A DNA stretch of 38,763 nucleotides, from the NCBI GenBank assembly GCA_030055575.1, contig JASFYL010000007.1, forward strand, positions 1 through 38,763. The letters run 5' to 3'. Below, one piece after another: positions 9,894 through 19,245 of this stretch. The notes under the pieces are model-generated. The model was given only the letters and a program-made list of their open reading frames with translations. It was not told the DNA's origin and did not search any database. How positions within the stretch are numbered: position 1 is the stretch's first letter; each line of letters starts with the position of its first letter. The DNA is from Thermoproteota archaeon. GTDB lineage: Archaea > Thermoproteota > Methanomethylicia > Methanomethylicales > Methanomethylicaceae. The position numbers were made by a program, and so were the translations under genes.

Positions 9894-9987
9894 GTAAAAT
9901 AGGGTTCAAAGCGTGGAACGTAGAAAGAATTATTTTAGGCAAGGGACACGGTATATCGAGAAGCCGTCCCAAGCAATGGTGGTCACA

Positions 9988-11229
9988 ATGGTTAGAATTG
10001 CTCAGATATCATGTGGCTCGGAGTACAGCGGAATCCAAGCCGAGATCGAAAAGGCTGCAAAGATCGTCGGTGGCAGCATCTTCGTGCCAGAAGTCGATGT
10101 CTCAGACATCAGGACGATAGAGGACGAAATAGGGTTCCATGTTGCAAGCCCAGGGCTCAGGGTGATGATGGCTAGGGCGAAGGCTATTGTCGACGGCAGG
10201 GTTGACGCGGACGGTGTATTTATAGCCACTTGCTTCAGGTGTGCCGAAGGCGCCTTGGTTAGGAGCGTCGTCAGAAGGTATATCCAGAGCCAGACAAAGA
10301 TACCCGTTGTTACGTATTCCTTCACCGAGAGGACGAAGGCGGGCGCGCTCCTCCTTAGAATGGAGGCGCTGGTCAACATCATTGACAAGAAGCCGCTCTT
10401 CGCGAGAATGAAGCAGGAAGGCATAACCGCGGGGATAGACTCGGGGTCTACAACAACGAAAGCAGTTGTGATGAAGGACAATGAGATCATCGGACAGGGA
10501 TGGCTCCCTACCACGGGCGTGCTAGACTCGGGCATGGCGGCCCTGAACCAAGCTTTGAAAGAGGCAGGGATAGACGAATCGAAACTCGAGGCGGTCGGGG
10601 TCACAGGGTACGGAAGGGCAATACTCAAGGAAAAGTACAAAGCCCAGCTGGCAATGGAAGAGGTCTCCACATGCTCGAAGGGGGCGCTCTTCCTTACAGA
10701 CAGGCAGAGAGGAGATGCTACAGTCATAGACATCGGAGGCATGGATAACAAGGCAGTTACCCTATACGACAGCATACCAGACAGCTTCACGGTCGGGGGA
10801 GTCTGTGCCGGGGCGTCTGGGAGGTTCCTCGAGACCACCGCCAAGAGGCTAGGGGTTCCGATCGAGCAGTTCGGGGAACTGGCTGCTAAGGGGAACTGGA
10901 AGGCGGTGCCAATGAATGCCTACTGCATAGTCTTCGGCCTCCAGGATCTGGTCGCCGGGCTCGCGGGCGGTGCGAAGCCAGAGGACGCGGCAGCAGCCGC
11001 GTGTCACAGCGTCGCTGAGCAGGTCTTCGAGCAGCAGCTCCAAGAGATCGACATCAGGTACCCGATAATACAGGTGGGCTCGACAGCCCTAGTTAAGGGA
11101 CTTGTCAAGGCCATGTCTGAGATACTAAGCGTTGAGATGATAGTACCCAAGAAGCCCAATCTAATCGGGTGCGTCGGGGCGGCAGTCATGGTATCCGGGA
11201 TGAAAGATCTAGAAGAATCGAGGAGATAA
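9988..11229 (+). CDS. Methanogenesis marker protein 15-like; BadF/BadG/BcrA/HgdC-type ATPase
   Basis: [15 protein letters not shown] phosphate-1 motif, [42 protein letters not shown]-terminal extension with CFRCAEGA. Internal ATG 9988 preferred over the track start 9913. Confidence 0.85.
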   Translation: MVRIAQISCGSEYSGIQAEIEKAAKIVGGSIFVPEVDVSDIRTIEDEIGFHVASPGLRVMMARAKAIVDGRVDADGVFIATCFRCAEGALVRSVVRRYIQSQTKIPVVTYSFTERTKAGALLLRMEALVNIIDKKPLFARMKQEGITAGIDSGSTTTKAVVMKDNEIIGQGWLPTTGVLDSGMAALNQALKEAGIDESKLEAVGVTGYGRAILKEKYKAQLAMEEVSTCSKGALFLTDRQRGDATVIDIGGMDNKAVTLYDSIPDSFTVGGVCAGASGRFLETTAKRLGVPIEQFGELAAKGNWKAVPMNAYCIVFGLQDLVAGLAGGAKPEDAAAAACHSVAEQVFEQQLQEIDIRYPIIQVGSTALVKGLVKAMSEILSVEMIVPKKPNLIGCVGAAVMVSGMKDLEESRR

Positions 11230-11248
11230 ATCTGCGGGCGGCACAGAA

Positions 11249-12460
11249 ATGATCCTCAAGCCAGTACCCAAGGGGTACACTTCTGGGACCCATCGGGAGA
11301 GACCCCCATCTGTGACGCTCGAATGGGTCGCCGCGGTCAAGGAGAAGGCAGGAATAACGAGGGTAGCAGAGATAACAGGGCTCGATAGGATAGGGATCCC
11401 CATCTTCACTTCGATAAGACCCATGGCTTCAAAGGGAGCGGTCACCGTCTATACGGGCAAGGGCTCATCGGAGGAGGAGGCAGAGGTCTCCGCCATAATG
11501 GAAGGCATAGAACGGTTCTCTGCAGAGCCTCGCGGCTTCGAGCTCGTGAGGGGGTCATTCTCCGAGCTCGCAAAGGCGTGGAATGTCCTCGACCCGAACA
11601 GGCTGATCCTACCGCGGAGATACCCGCTCGGAGAGGAGATCGAGTGGGTCAGAGGACACTACATCACGGATGAGAAGGAAGTATTGGTTCCTGCAGAGGC
11701 GGTCTTTCATCCTTACTCACGCGCGAACCAGCTCTTCAGGACGAACACGAACGGCCTCGCGGTCGGGAACGTGTTGGAAGAGGCGATCGTCCACGGACTC
11801 ATGGAGCTGATAGAGAGGGACGCTTGGTCCCTCTTCGAGGCAGGAATAACCGAGGGGGCAGACTTGGAGATAGGCAGCTGCAAGACAGGAATGGCAGGTC
11901 CCCTATTGGACAAGATGGAGAGGGCAGGAATAGAAGTCTACGCTAAAGACATAACTTCAGACATCGGGATACCGACTGTCGCAGTGGCGATTGATGACCA
12001 AGTTACCAAGGATCCAGCGCTCCTTTCCCTCGGTGTAGGTACCCACCTTGTGGCAGAGATAGCGGTGGTCAGGGCGCTGACCGAGGCCGTGCAGAGCAGG
12101 CTGACTACGATACATGGCACCAGAGAAGACACGGTCAAGGCAGAGTTTGCCAGGAGGATCGGGTACGAGAGAATGAAAAGGATAAACAGGAAGTGGTTTG
12201 CCCCGAGTCAGAGAAAAACCACGCTCCAGCAAATGAAATCATACACCACCGAGGACTTCCTCGAAGACATAAAATACACGCTGGAGTCACTAAGAAGGGT
12301 CGGTCTCGCCGAGGTGATAGTGGTGGATCTTACAAGGCGTGAAACTGGTGTGCCGGCGGTGAGAGTCATCGTCCCGGGGCTGGAGGTCTACGCCCTTGAC
12401 AAGGAGAGGGCTGGCGAGAGGCTTCGCGCCCGTCGGAGGGGAGCGGATAAGGATAGATGA
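11249..12460 (+). CDS. ycaO: YcaO-domain protein, methanogenesis marker 1-like (McrA-glycine thioamidation)
   Basis: EEEAEVSAIMEGIERFSAEPRG, GNVLEEAIVHGLMELIERDAWSLFE, RALTEAVQSRLTTIHGTRED; overlaps tfuA and sits near mcr genes. Confidence 0.92.
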   Translation: MILKPVPKGYTSGTHRERPPSVTLEWVAAVKEKAGITRVAEITGLDRIGIPIFTSIRPMASKGAVTVYTGKGSSEEEAEVSAIMEGIERFSAEPRGFELVRGSFSELAKAWNVLDPNRLILPRRYPLGEEIEWVRGHYITDEKEVLVPAEAVFHPYSRANQLFRTNTNGLAVGNVLEEAIVHGLMELIERDAWSLFEAGITEGADLEIGSCKTGMAGPLLDKMERAGIEVYAKDITSDIGIPTVAVAIDDQVTKDPALLSLGVGTHLVAEIAVVRALTEAVQSRLTTIHGTREDTVKAEFARRIGYERMKRINRKWFAPSQRKTTLQQMKSYTTEDFLEDIKYTLESLRRVGLAEVIVVDLTRRETGVPAVRVIVPGLEVYALDKERAGERLRARRRGADKDR

Positions 12461-13110
12461 GAGCTGCAGTCTTCCTCGGCCCCAGCCTCCCGAGGGAGGA
12501 GGCCCTCCGGGTGTTTAGGTCTGCGGTCTACTACCCTCCGGCGGCGAGGGGTGACATAGCCGCTGCGGCGGATAGTGGATTTCAGATAATCGGGCTCATA
12601 GACGGCGTCTTTTACCAGCAGGCAGCGGTCTCCCACAGGGAGATACTCGATGCCATGAGCGGGGGGATCAGGATATTTGGGGGCTCAAGCATGGGAGCCC
12701 TAAGGGCATCCGAGCTAGATGTCTTTGGGATGGTAGGCGTAGGGAAGATCTACGAGTGGTATAAGTCCGGAAAGATAAGATCCGACGATGAGGTCGCATT
12801 GGCGTTCCACCCAATGGACTACAGACCCCTCTCAGAGCCGCTCGTAAATACGAGGGCCACTCTGGAGAGGCTCTTTATTGAGGGTCGCATCTCTCTGAGA
12901 GAGCACGACTTGCTCCTCGGGGCGGCAAAGGCGATCCAATTCCAGCTCAGGAACCCATACAGGATAATTCAGAAAGCACTACACGACGGGCTCGAGAAAG
13001 AGCGAGGGAGGGAGCTATTGGACTGCATGCTGAAGGCGCGGGTGGATCTGAAGAGGGAGGACGCCCTCATGGTGCTTAAGAGGATAAAGGATGAAGTTAA
13101 AGAGCTTTAG
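12457..13110 (+). CDS. tfuA: TfuA-like protein, partner of YcaO in McrA-glycine thioamidation
   Basis: VFLGPSLPREEALRVF...YYPPAARGDIAAAADSGFQIIGLIDGVFYQQAAVSHREILDAMSGGIRIFGGSSMGALRASEL; start overlaps the ycaO end by 4 nt. Confidence 0.9.
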   Translation: MRAAVFLGPSLPREEALRVFRSAVYYPPAARGDIAAAADSGFQIIGLIDGVFYQQAAVSHREILDAMSGGIRIFGGSSMGALRASELDVFGMVGVGKIYEWYKSGKIRSDDEVALAFHPMDYRPLSEPLVNTRATLERLFIEGRISLREHDLLLGAAKAIQFQLRNPYRIIQKALHDGLEKERGRELLDCMLKARVDLKREDALMVLKRIKDEVKEL

Positions 13111-13175
13111 TAGAAACTGTAGAGGCTACGAAAGTTCGGGAACTTCGTCCCGACAAGTCTGGTAAGAGTTCAGAT

Positions 13176-13208
13176 GTTACATTAACGGCAACTTGGCGTT
13201 ATTGTAAC
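13176..13208. repeat. Inverted repeat between tfuA and atwA
   Basis: GTTACATTAACG (13176-13187) / CGTTATTGTAAC (13197-13208): 12-nt arms with one mismatch, 9-nt spacer. Confidence 0.7.
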
Positions 13209-13283
13209 CTGAAAAAGGTGGTTCAGACATAGAGAGAGATAAATATGTGGGACCTAAAAATAGGTTGTTTTCAGGGTGATAAA

Positions 13284-14900
13284 ATGAGCGTCCCCCTCAT
13301 AAGGGTCGAGAATGTCACAAAGTCATTCAACGGCAACAAGGTCCTTGACAACATCTCCCTCACCGTGGAGGAGGGCGATAGGATAGGCATCATCGGCAAG
13401 AGCGGCTCTGGAAAGACCGTGCTCCTCTCCATGATGAAAGGCATACGCGAGTACAGACCCGACTATGGGCGGATCATCTTCAACATCGCGGTCTGTGAGC
13501 ACTGCGAAACCGTTGAGGGTCCAAGCTGGGCGCATAAGAAGTGCCCGTATTGTTGCCCCCATTGTGAGAAGGAGATGAAGCTCGCAGAGGTCGATATTTA
13601 CAGCGATGACCCTAAGACAAAGTGGCTAAAGCAGCGGATCGCGATAATGTTCCAGAGAACCTTTGCGCTTTACGGAAGCCTAACCGTCTACGAGAACCTC
13701 GTCGAGGCACTTAACAAGGTTTCCTCCGAGGACGCCAGTAGGAAGGCGCTAGAAATTGCGAAAGAAATCGGCCTAAATAACAGGCTACTGCACGCCGCCC
13801 GGGATTTGAGTGGAGGGGAGAAACAGAGGGTAGTCTTGGGAAGGCAGTTAGCAGTCAAGCCGATACTGCTCCTCGCCGACGAACCCACGGGTACGCTCGA
13901 TCCTCTGAACGCAGACATGATCCACAAGATAATCAAGAGGGAGACCGGACCAGGTAAAAGCACTCTACTGGTGACATCACACCTACCAGGCGCCATAGAG
14001 GAGCTGTGCGATAAGGCGATCTTCCTCGAGGGTGGCAGGATACAGGCTTTTGGGGATCCGAAAAGTGTGGTTGAGAAGTTCATGTCGAAGCTATCCCCCG
14101 AAGAGGTCACCAAACCCCCTGAAACGGGAGACGTGATCCTCAGGGTGAAAGACCTGAAGAAGTACTACTTCTCGATAGACAAGGGAGTGGTCAAAGCCCT
14201 CGACGGAATAACCTTCGAGGTAAGGGAGAGGCAGATCTTTGGCATCATAGGCCTCAGCGGCGCAGGGAAGACGACGCTATCGAGGACGATAGCGGGCGTC
14301 ACTGCCCCCACTTCAGGTGTGATCGAGCTCAAGATCGGCGATGAGTGGATCAACATGCTAGAACCCGGCCCTATGGGGAGAGGTAGAGCCACCCCATTCC
14401 TGGGGCTGTTGCACCAAGAGTACGCGCTCTACCCTCACAGAACTGTGCAAGAGAACCTGACAGAGGCAATAGGGCTCGAACTGCCTGACGAGTTTGCCAG
14501 GTTCAAAGCCCACAGCGTGCTGACAGCCGCCGGCTTCGACGAGGCATCAATTGAACGGACATTGACCAAGTACCCAGACGAACTCAGCGAGGGGGAGAGG
14601 CACAGGGTCGCACTAGCTCAGGTACTAATAAAGGAGCCCATTATCGTACTGCTAGACGAGCCCTCAGGTACCATGGATCCCCTCACACAACAGGATGTCT
14701 CCAAGTCGATCAAGAACGCGAGGAACGAACTAGGGCAGACATTCCTGATCGTGTCCCACGACCTAGGCTTCGTAACCAACACCTGCGAGGAAGGGATATT
14801 GATGAGGGCGGGCAAGGTCGTCAGCAGGGGAAAACCTTCTGACCTGGCCAAAGAACTGACCCCAGAAGAGAAGGAAGAGCTAGCGAATTCCAAAAACTGA
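13284..14900 (+). CDS. atwA: Methyl-coenzyme M reductase system component A2 (tandem ABC ATPase)
   Basis: Two Walker A/signature sets (GIIGKSGSGKTVLLSMMKG ... LSGGEKQRVVLGRQL; GIIGLSGAGKTTLSRTIAG ... LSEGERHRVALAQVL). First domain has a Cys-rich insert CEHCETVEGPSWAHKKCPYCCPHCEKEM. Start ATG 13284 preferred over 13245. Confidence 0.9.
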   Translation: MSVPLIRVENVTKSFNGNKVLDNISLTVEEGDRIGIIGKSGSGKTVLLSMMKGIREYRPDYGRIIFNIAVCEHCETVEGPSWAHKKCPYCCPHCEKEMKLAEVDIYSDDPKTKWLKQRIAIMFQRTFALYGSLTVYENLVEALNKVSSEDASRKALEIAKEIGLNNRLLHAARDLSGGEKQRVVLGRQLAVKPILLLADEPTGTLDPLNADMIHKIIKRETGPGKSTLLVTSHLPGAIEELCDKAIFLEGGRIQAFGDPKSVVEKFMSKLSPEEVTKPPETGDVILRVKDLKKYYFSIDKGVVKALDGITFEVRERQIFGIIGLSGAGKTTLSRTIAGVTAPTSGVIELKIGDEWINMLEPGPMGRGRATPFLGLLHQEYALYPHRTVQENLTEAIGLELPDEFARFKAHSVLTAAGFDEASIERTLTKYPDELSEGERHRVALAQVLIKEPIIVLLDEPSGTMDPLTQQDVSKSIKNARNELGQTFLIVSHDLGFVTNTCEEGILMRAGKVVSRGKPSDLAKELTPEEKEELANSKN

Positions 14901-15809
14901 CTCAAAAGAAAGATCCATGAATAACCTGCATTCCGAGCCTAGCCTTACCTTAATCTTCTTTGTATCATCGAACTTACCCACTACACTGGCAGAGAATCCT
15001 GCCCGGTTCAGCTTCTCTACAAGGGATCCATCGTCTGTGGCGAAGATGAATCCCATAGCAGGATAGGAAATGAACCAATCCGAGATGTTAGTACCCGCGG
15101 GTCTTGGGATCCTCCCCGCGTCAACCTCGGCTCCGACTGAGCTGGCCTCGCAGAGCATTGCCAAGCTCCCCAAAACACCAGGGGCACTGATGTCCCTGGA
15201 CGCTCTCACAAGCCCATATTCGATGGCTGATACAATCGATTCCAACATGACCCTGAGCTCAGTGCCGGTCTTCCTCAGCGTACTGTCAAAGCACCTGACC
15301 CACCCCTTCACCCCGAAGGAGCCGTCCAAGTCCAGTGCCATCACTATGAGATCCCCAGGTCTCGCAGTGCTCCCTTTTGCTACCTTCTTGGCGATCCCAA
15401 CAACTGCGGCATCAATCGCCTCATAGGAGGAGTCCGGATGGGTATGCCCCTTCAACAACTTGAGACCGTACTTGTCGAGCCCGGCCTTGATTCCCTCAGC
15501 CATTCTCCGCCTGGTTTCAAGGGTCCCAGACATGACATTCACATATCCCATGGGTCTGGCTCCCTTTACAACGACATCATTAACGTTAACTAACACAGAG
15601 TAGTACCCCGCGAACCAAGGGTCGGACTTTACGAGGTCTTCGGTTATACCATCGGTTGATACGACGATGTTTAGACCGCCAAACTCTATTACCCCTGCGT
15701 CGTCATACTCGTGCTCGCCTAGTATCTTTGTTATTTCGCCGATCTCAACCTTCCTTTTGAGACCCTTGAAATTCTTTGCCACGTTGATGATGTGGGAAAG
15801 ACCCTCCAA
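14880..15809 (-). CDS. Methanogenesis marker protein 2-like (AIR-synthase/PurM-fold family)
   Basis: LGEHEYDDAGVIEFGGLNIVVSTDGITEDLVKSDPWFAGYYSVLVNVNDVVVKGARPMGYVNVMSG (PurM/SelD-like DD...D.I.V NDI arrangement). Confidence 0.87.
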   Translation of the reverse strand: MEGLSHIINVAKNFKGLKRKVEIGEITKILGEHEYDDAGVIEFGGLNIVVSTDGITEDLVKSDPWFAGYYSVLVNVNDVVVKGARPMGYVNVMSGTLETRRRMAEGIKAGLDKYGLKLLKGHTHPDSSYEAIDAAVVGIAKKVAKGSTARPGDLIVMALDLDGSFGVKGWVRCFDSTLRKTGTELRVMLESIVSAIEYGLVRASRDISAPGVLGSLAMLCEASSVGAEVDAGRIPRPAGTNISDWFISYPAMGFIFATDDGSLVEKLNRAGFSASVVGKFDDTKKIKVRLGSECRLFMDLSFESVFGIR

Positions 15810-15879
15810 GCATATCCCTCAGGTTAATAGGAAAGTGGATAGATCATTATATTATAAAGTTTTGTGGAGGCAGACGAAG

Positions 15880-16170
15880 ATGGGGATCAAGGAAGGAGAC
15901 ACAGTAGTCTACAGCAAGACAGGAACCAAAGGCAGGATTTCCAGACTCGTAGAGTTGGAGGGAAAATTGTGGGCCGAGCTTGACACTACAGGGCTCCTTT
16001 ACGACGAAAATGCGCTTGAGGTCGTTGAGGTTGAGGATACTCCCAAAGAGGGGTGGACTGAGGCGTCTAGACCGAAAAAGGAAAGGGAACAAGAAAATGT
16101 ACGGGAGGAGGAGCTGAAGGGAGGGGACATGACCATCGATACGAGCGGGAGCTGCAGCGGGGCAGGGTGA
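15880..16170 (+). CDS. DUF2098-like small protein
   Basis: MGIKEGDTVVYSKTGTKGRISRLVELEGKLWAELDTTGLLYDENALEVVE; ATG 15880 after GGAGG; the track start 15667 runs antisense over marker 2. Confidence 0.75.
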   Translation: MGIKEGDTVVYSKTGTKGRISRLVELEGKLWAELDTTGLLYDENALEVVEVEDTPKEGWTEASRPKKEREQENVREEELKGGDMTIDTSGSCSGAG

Positions 16171-16179
16171 GGAGGAGAG

Positions 16180-16944
16180 TTGAGAAAAGCAGTCGTCCTG
16201 GACAAGTCTGGCACAATAATAGATCCCTGCAGGATTGTGTACAACCTAGAGACCGGAAAATGGCTTTTTCACGTGAGCACGCTCAAGTACGTCGTTGAAA
16301 AAGGAGGGGTCCTAGTAAACCTAAGAGGGTCGGCTTCCAAGATCATGAAAGGCGACCTAAGGGGCGTGCAACTCAAGGTTAGCTGCTGTGCAGTAGATCC
16401 AGTACCGCGCTTGGACAGATATAAGCTCGAAAAACCCAGTGTTGTAAGCGCGGTAAAGAGCGTTTTTATGAAGGCTAACGAGCACTGCTCCTCCGAGCTC
16501 GGAGCGTGTGTGGCAGTAGTGTTCGATTCGGCAGGAGATATAACGGATATTGTAGGCCTGGGGGGAAGGCTTTACAGCGATGTCCGCGGGGCGGTGTCGG
16601 AGATGCGGAGGGAGGGGGTTGATGTCTACCTAGCAACCGGGAACTGCAGGGAGATGACTCTCAAATGTGCCGAGGTGCTCGGAATGCCTAAGTATGCCGC
16701 GATCTTTGATGCCTCGCCTGAGGACAAGAGGGCGCTCGTCAGGAGGCTGAGGGGGTTCTACGGCGCCGTCATCATGGTTGGTAATGACATTAATGACCTT
16801 ACCGCCATGCGCGAGGCGGATATTGCCATACTCGTTTTGAGGGACGGTTCAAGCCCTAGGGAAAAACTTGAGACAGAGGTCGACTACTTAGTAGGATCGC
16901 TTACAGAAGTGGCGGAGATCGTCTCCTCGATTAGACCGATCTGA
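16180..16944 (+). CDS. HAD-superfamily protein resembling soluble P-type-ATPase-like phosphatases
   Basis: N-terminal VVLDKSGTIIDP (P-type-like DKSGT) and C-terminal VIMVGNDINDLTAMREADIAILVL (HAD motif IV); TTG start after GGAGGAG. Confidence 0.8.
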   Translation: MRKAVVLDKSGTIIDPCRIVYNLETGKWLFHVSTLKYVVEKGGVLVNLRGSASKIMKGDLRGVQLKVSCCAVDPVPRLDRYKLEKPSVVSAVKSVFMKANEHCSSELGACVAVVFDSAGDITDIVGLGGRLYSDVRGAVSEMRREGVDVYLATGNCREMTLKCAEVLGMPKYAAIFDASPEDKRALVRRLRGFYGAVIMVGNDINDLTAMREADIAILVLRDGSSPREKLETEVDYLVGSLTEVAEIVSSIRPI

Positions 16945-17530
16945 CCTCAAAGTAATGCTCTCGGTACTCGGGGTGGAAGTGGGGGAGGCTCCCGGCAATC
17001 TCCTTTTCCAATGCCTTTAGCCTCCCCATCTCCTCGCGTTCTACGAAGGAGATTAGCCCCCTCTCATGTGCCGAGTCGCAGAATATGCTGCATGGGATGA
17101 ACCCTGCTGTGGTAACGAAGGCGAACTTGCCTGAGATCTTAAGTTCGTTCAAATGATCATCATCGATACTGTACCTAATCCTCTCGGAGAATGAACGCAT
17201 GCAGCATTCGGGGTAGTCAAGGAAGCTCCCTATCTCGTAATCGCTAAAGGATTTTGAGAAAATGCCGATCTGGGTCGAAGTGTAGGGATCAAGCGCTGGT
17301 CTGACAGGAGGGGAAAAGCGGCTGACGATGCTGAGCTGCAGTTCAAGCCGTGGCAGCACGTCGAAGAGCCGGTCCTCCTGGAAAAGCTTGGAAATGTGAC
17401 TGGCTAAGTTTGGCGAGAGCGGGTGCCTGGCCCTTGCTTCATCAGGGTCTATAATGGAGAGAGCCCTTATCCTCTCGACCAGCCTCGAGAAAGATTCTTG
17501 ACCTTTCGAAGACATATATTCAAAAAGCAC
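16931..17530 (-). CDS. DUF483-like protein
   Basis: GIFSKSFSDYEIGSFLDYPECCMRSFSERIRYSID and FVTTAGFIPCSIFCDSAHERG. Confidence 0.7.
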   Translation of the reverse strand: MLFEYMSSKGQESFSRLVERIRALSIIDPDEARARHPLSPNLASHISKLFQEDRLFDVLPRLELQLSIVSRFSPPVRPALDPYTSTQIGIFSKSFSDYEIGSFLDYPECCMRSFSERIRYSIDDDHLNELKISGKFAFVTTAGFIPCSIFCDSAHERGLISFVEREEMGRLKALEKEIAGSLPHFHPEYREHYFEVRSV

Positions 17531-17550
17531 AAAAAAAGAAAAAAAGGTTG
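17525..17550 (-). terminator. T-rich terminator downstream of mcrA (minus strand)
   Basis: Plus-strand AAAAGCACAAAAAAAGAAAAAAAGG = minus CCTTTTTTTCTTTTTTTGTGC just past the mcrA stop. Confidence 0.55.
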
Positions 17551-17560
17551 TTGTGTCCGC

Positions 17561-19231
17561 TTACCTGCTCGGTATGATGAGGGACCTCTCGCCCGCGGGC
17601 ATGAACTCCCTCAGCGCGCCCTTTCCGAAGCAGAGCCTCGGGTGGGTGAAGTCGAACTTCAGGTCCTTGTCGGCGAATGCTATCTTTATCAACGGGTTGG
17701 TCGTCCATGCGTCTCCCCTTCCGCTGTGCGCTGCCTGGACGATACCCGTGTGCGCCGACTGGTGACCCACGTTCAGGGCGTAGTTCGGATAGTTCACACC
17801 CCTCAGGTTGAAGGGCAGACCCTCGTCGCTCCTGTACGAGAAGCTGTTCGCCGAACCGCACTGGTCCTGCTGGTCGTAACCGTAGAAGCCTAGCCTGCCC
17901 ATCTCCTCCTTGTGGAGAAGCTGGCTCAGGTACCAGCCGTTGATACCAGCGGTGCAGTTCCCTGTCGCAAGCGAGACAGCGACACCTGCGCCTGCAGCCA
18001 CCACCGCAGCCCTCTGGGATCCACCGAAGTGGGTCTCCATCAGTGCCGGGAAGCGCTCGTACTGCTCTAATCCGTACAGAGAGACTTCGGTCGCGATGTC
18101 CTTGATCAGGTCCCAGCTTGGCTTTGCCTTCCCAAAGCCGCCGTACTTCTTCTTCACATAGTCCGCTCCATAGTAGCAGAAGTCGTCCAGGATGTTGTCG
18201 GTGTATGTGCAGGTCGCGTACTGAGTGAAGCCTACGCCTCCGGACATGTAGCTGCCGAACCAGAACTGGTCATACAGCACTGCGCCCATCGAGATCGCCT
18301 CTAGTGCGACCCACGTCGGGTCCTCCGGCTTCACCCTAGACGCCTGGCACATGTCTGCGAGGTATCCGAGCGGGATTCCTCCGGGCTCGTTCGGGCCCCT
18401 CGCGCGCCTCCATGGCATCAGGGTTCCCATCTCGATGACCTCAGCGTGCTTCGCTGCGAATGCGAACTCTCCGATCGCTGCCTCACCAGCCATCAGCTTG
18501 TAGGCGTTGACCATCGACATCGAGATCTGCATCGCGGACCATCGTGACATCGTACCTCCATCGCAGGTCATAGCAACTATGGTGGGCATGCGCAGTACCT
18601 GGTAGATCCTCTTTCCGACTGCAGCCTTCAACTGTGCAGCCTGGTCTGCAGGGAACTCCTTATTTATGTCGATCAGGAACCGCTTGTCTATCTCGTCCGC
18701 GAGCTCGTCATCTCCGGTGAAGACCTTCACGTAAGAGTCCGCGACTAGACCTGGGTGGGTCTCGACCATGTGCTCCTGGATCACTGCGGCACCGGGCAGC
18801 GCGTGGTTCAGGATCTCGAGGTAGTGGTTGACCGTCTCTGGGGTGACTTCTTTGCCAAGCCTCTTCTGCAGCACCATGTGGGCAGCGTCTAGACCTACTA
18901 TGACGGTCCTTCTAATGTCGTGCCACATCTGCTGCATTGCTGCGTTGTTAACGAAGTGCAGGTCGTCGCCCTCGCAGTATATGTCTGTCTGCGAAATCTT
19001 ATATGGCATCAGAACCCGCTGACCAAGCGGAATGCCGCCCAAGTGCATCTCGGGGTTGTAGAACGGGATGCCTCTCTCCTTCGCCAGCTTTGTGCCCCAT
19101 TCGACGAACTCCTGCTTCCTCTTGGACTGCTTCCAGCCGTCGTATATATAGAACTTGGTATACTTCTCTTCAGGAGACTCCTTGAACTTCTTCCTGAGTG
19201 CTTCCAAGAACATCTTCTTTTCAGTTGCCAT
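17561..19231 (-). CDS. mcrA: Methyl-coenzyme M reductase subunit alpha
   Basis: 556 aa; [128 protein letters not shown]. Confidence 0.98.
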   Translation of the reverse strand: MATEKKMFLEALRKKFKESPEEKYTKFYIYDGWKQSKRKQEFVEWGTKLAKERGIPFYNPEMHLGGIPLGQRVLMPYKISQTDIYCEGDDLHFVNNAAMQQMWHDIRRTVIVGLDAAHMVLQKRLGKEVTPETVNHYLEILNHALPGAAVIQEHMVETHPGLVADSYVKVFTGDDELADEIDKRFLIDINKEFPADQAAQLKAAVGKRIYQVLRMPTIVAMTCDGGTMSRWSAMQISMSMVNAYKLMAGEAAIGEFAFAAKHAEVIEMGTLMPWRRARGPNEPGGIPLGYLADMCQASRVKPEDPTWVALEAISMGAVLYDQFWFGSYMSGGVGFTQYATCTYTDNILDDFCYYGADYVKKKYGGFGKAKPSWDLIKDIATEVSLYGLEQYERFPALMETHFGGSQRAAVVAAGAGVAVSLATGNCTAGINGWYLSQLLHKEEMGRLGFYGYDQQDQCGSANSFSYRSDEGLPFNLRGVNYPNYALNVGHQSAHTGIVQAAHSGRGDAWTTNPLIKIAFADKDLKFDFTHPRLCFGKGALREFMPAGERSLIIPSR

Positions 19232-19245
19232 TCACATAACCTCCT

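Noticed and set aside
10002-10844. 280-aa minus-strand ORF
   Set aside because: Antisense to the marker-15-like ATPase; no recognisable motif, low-information Ser/Ala/Thr composition.
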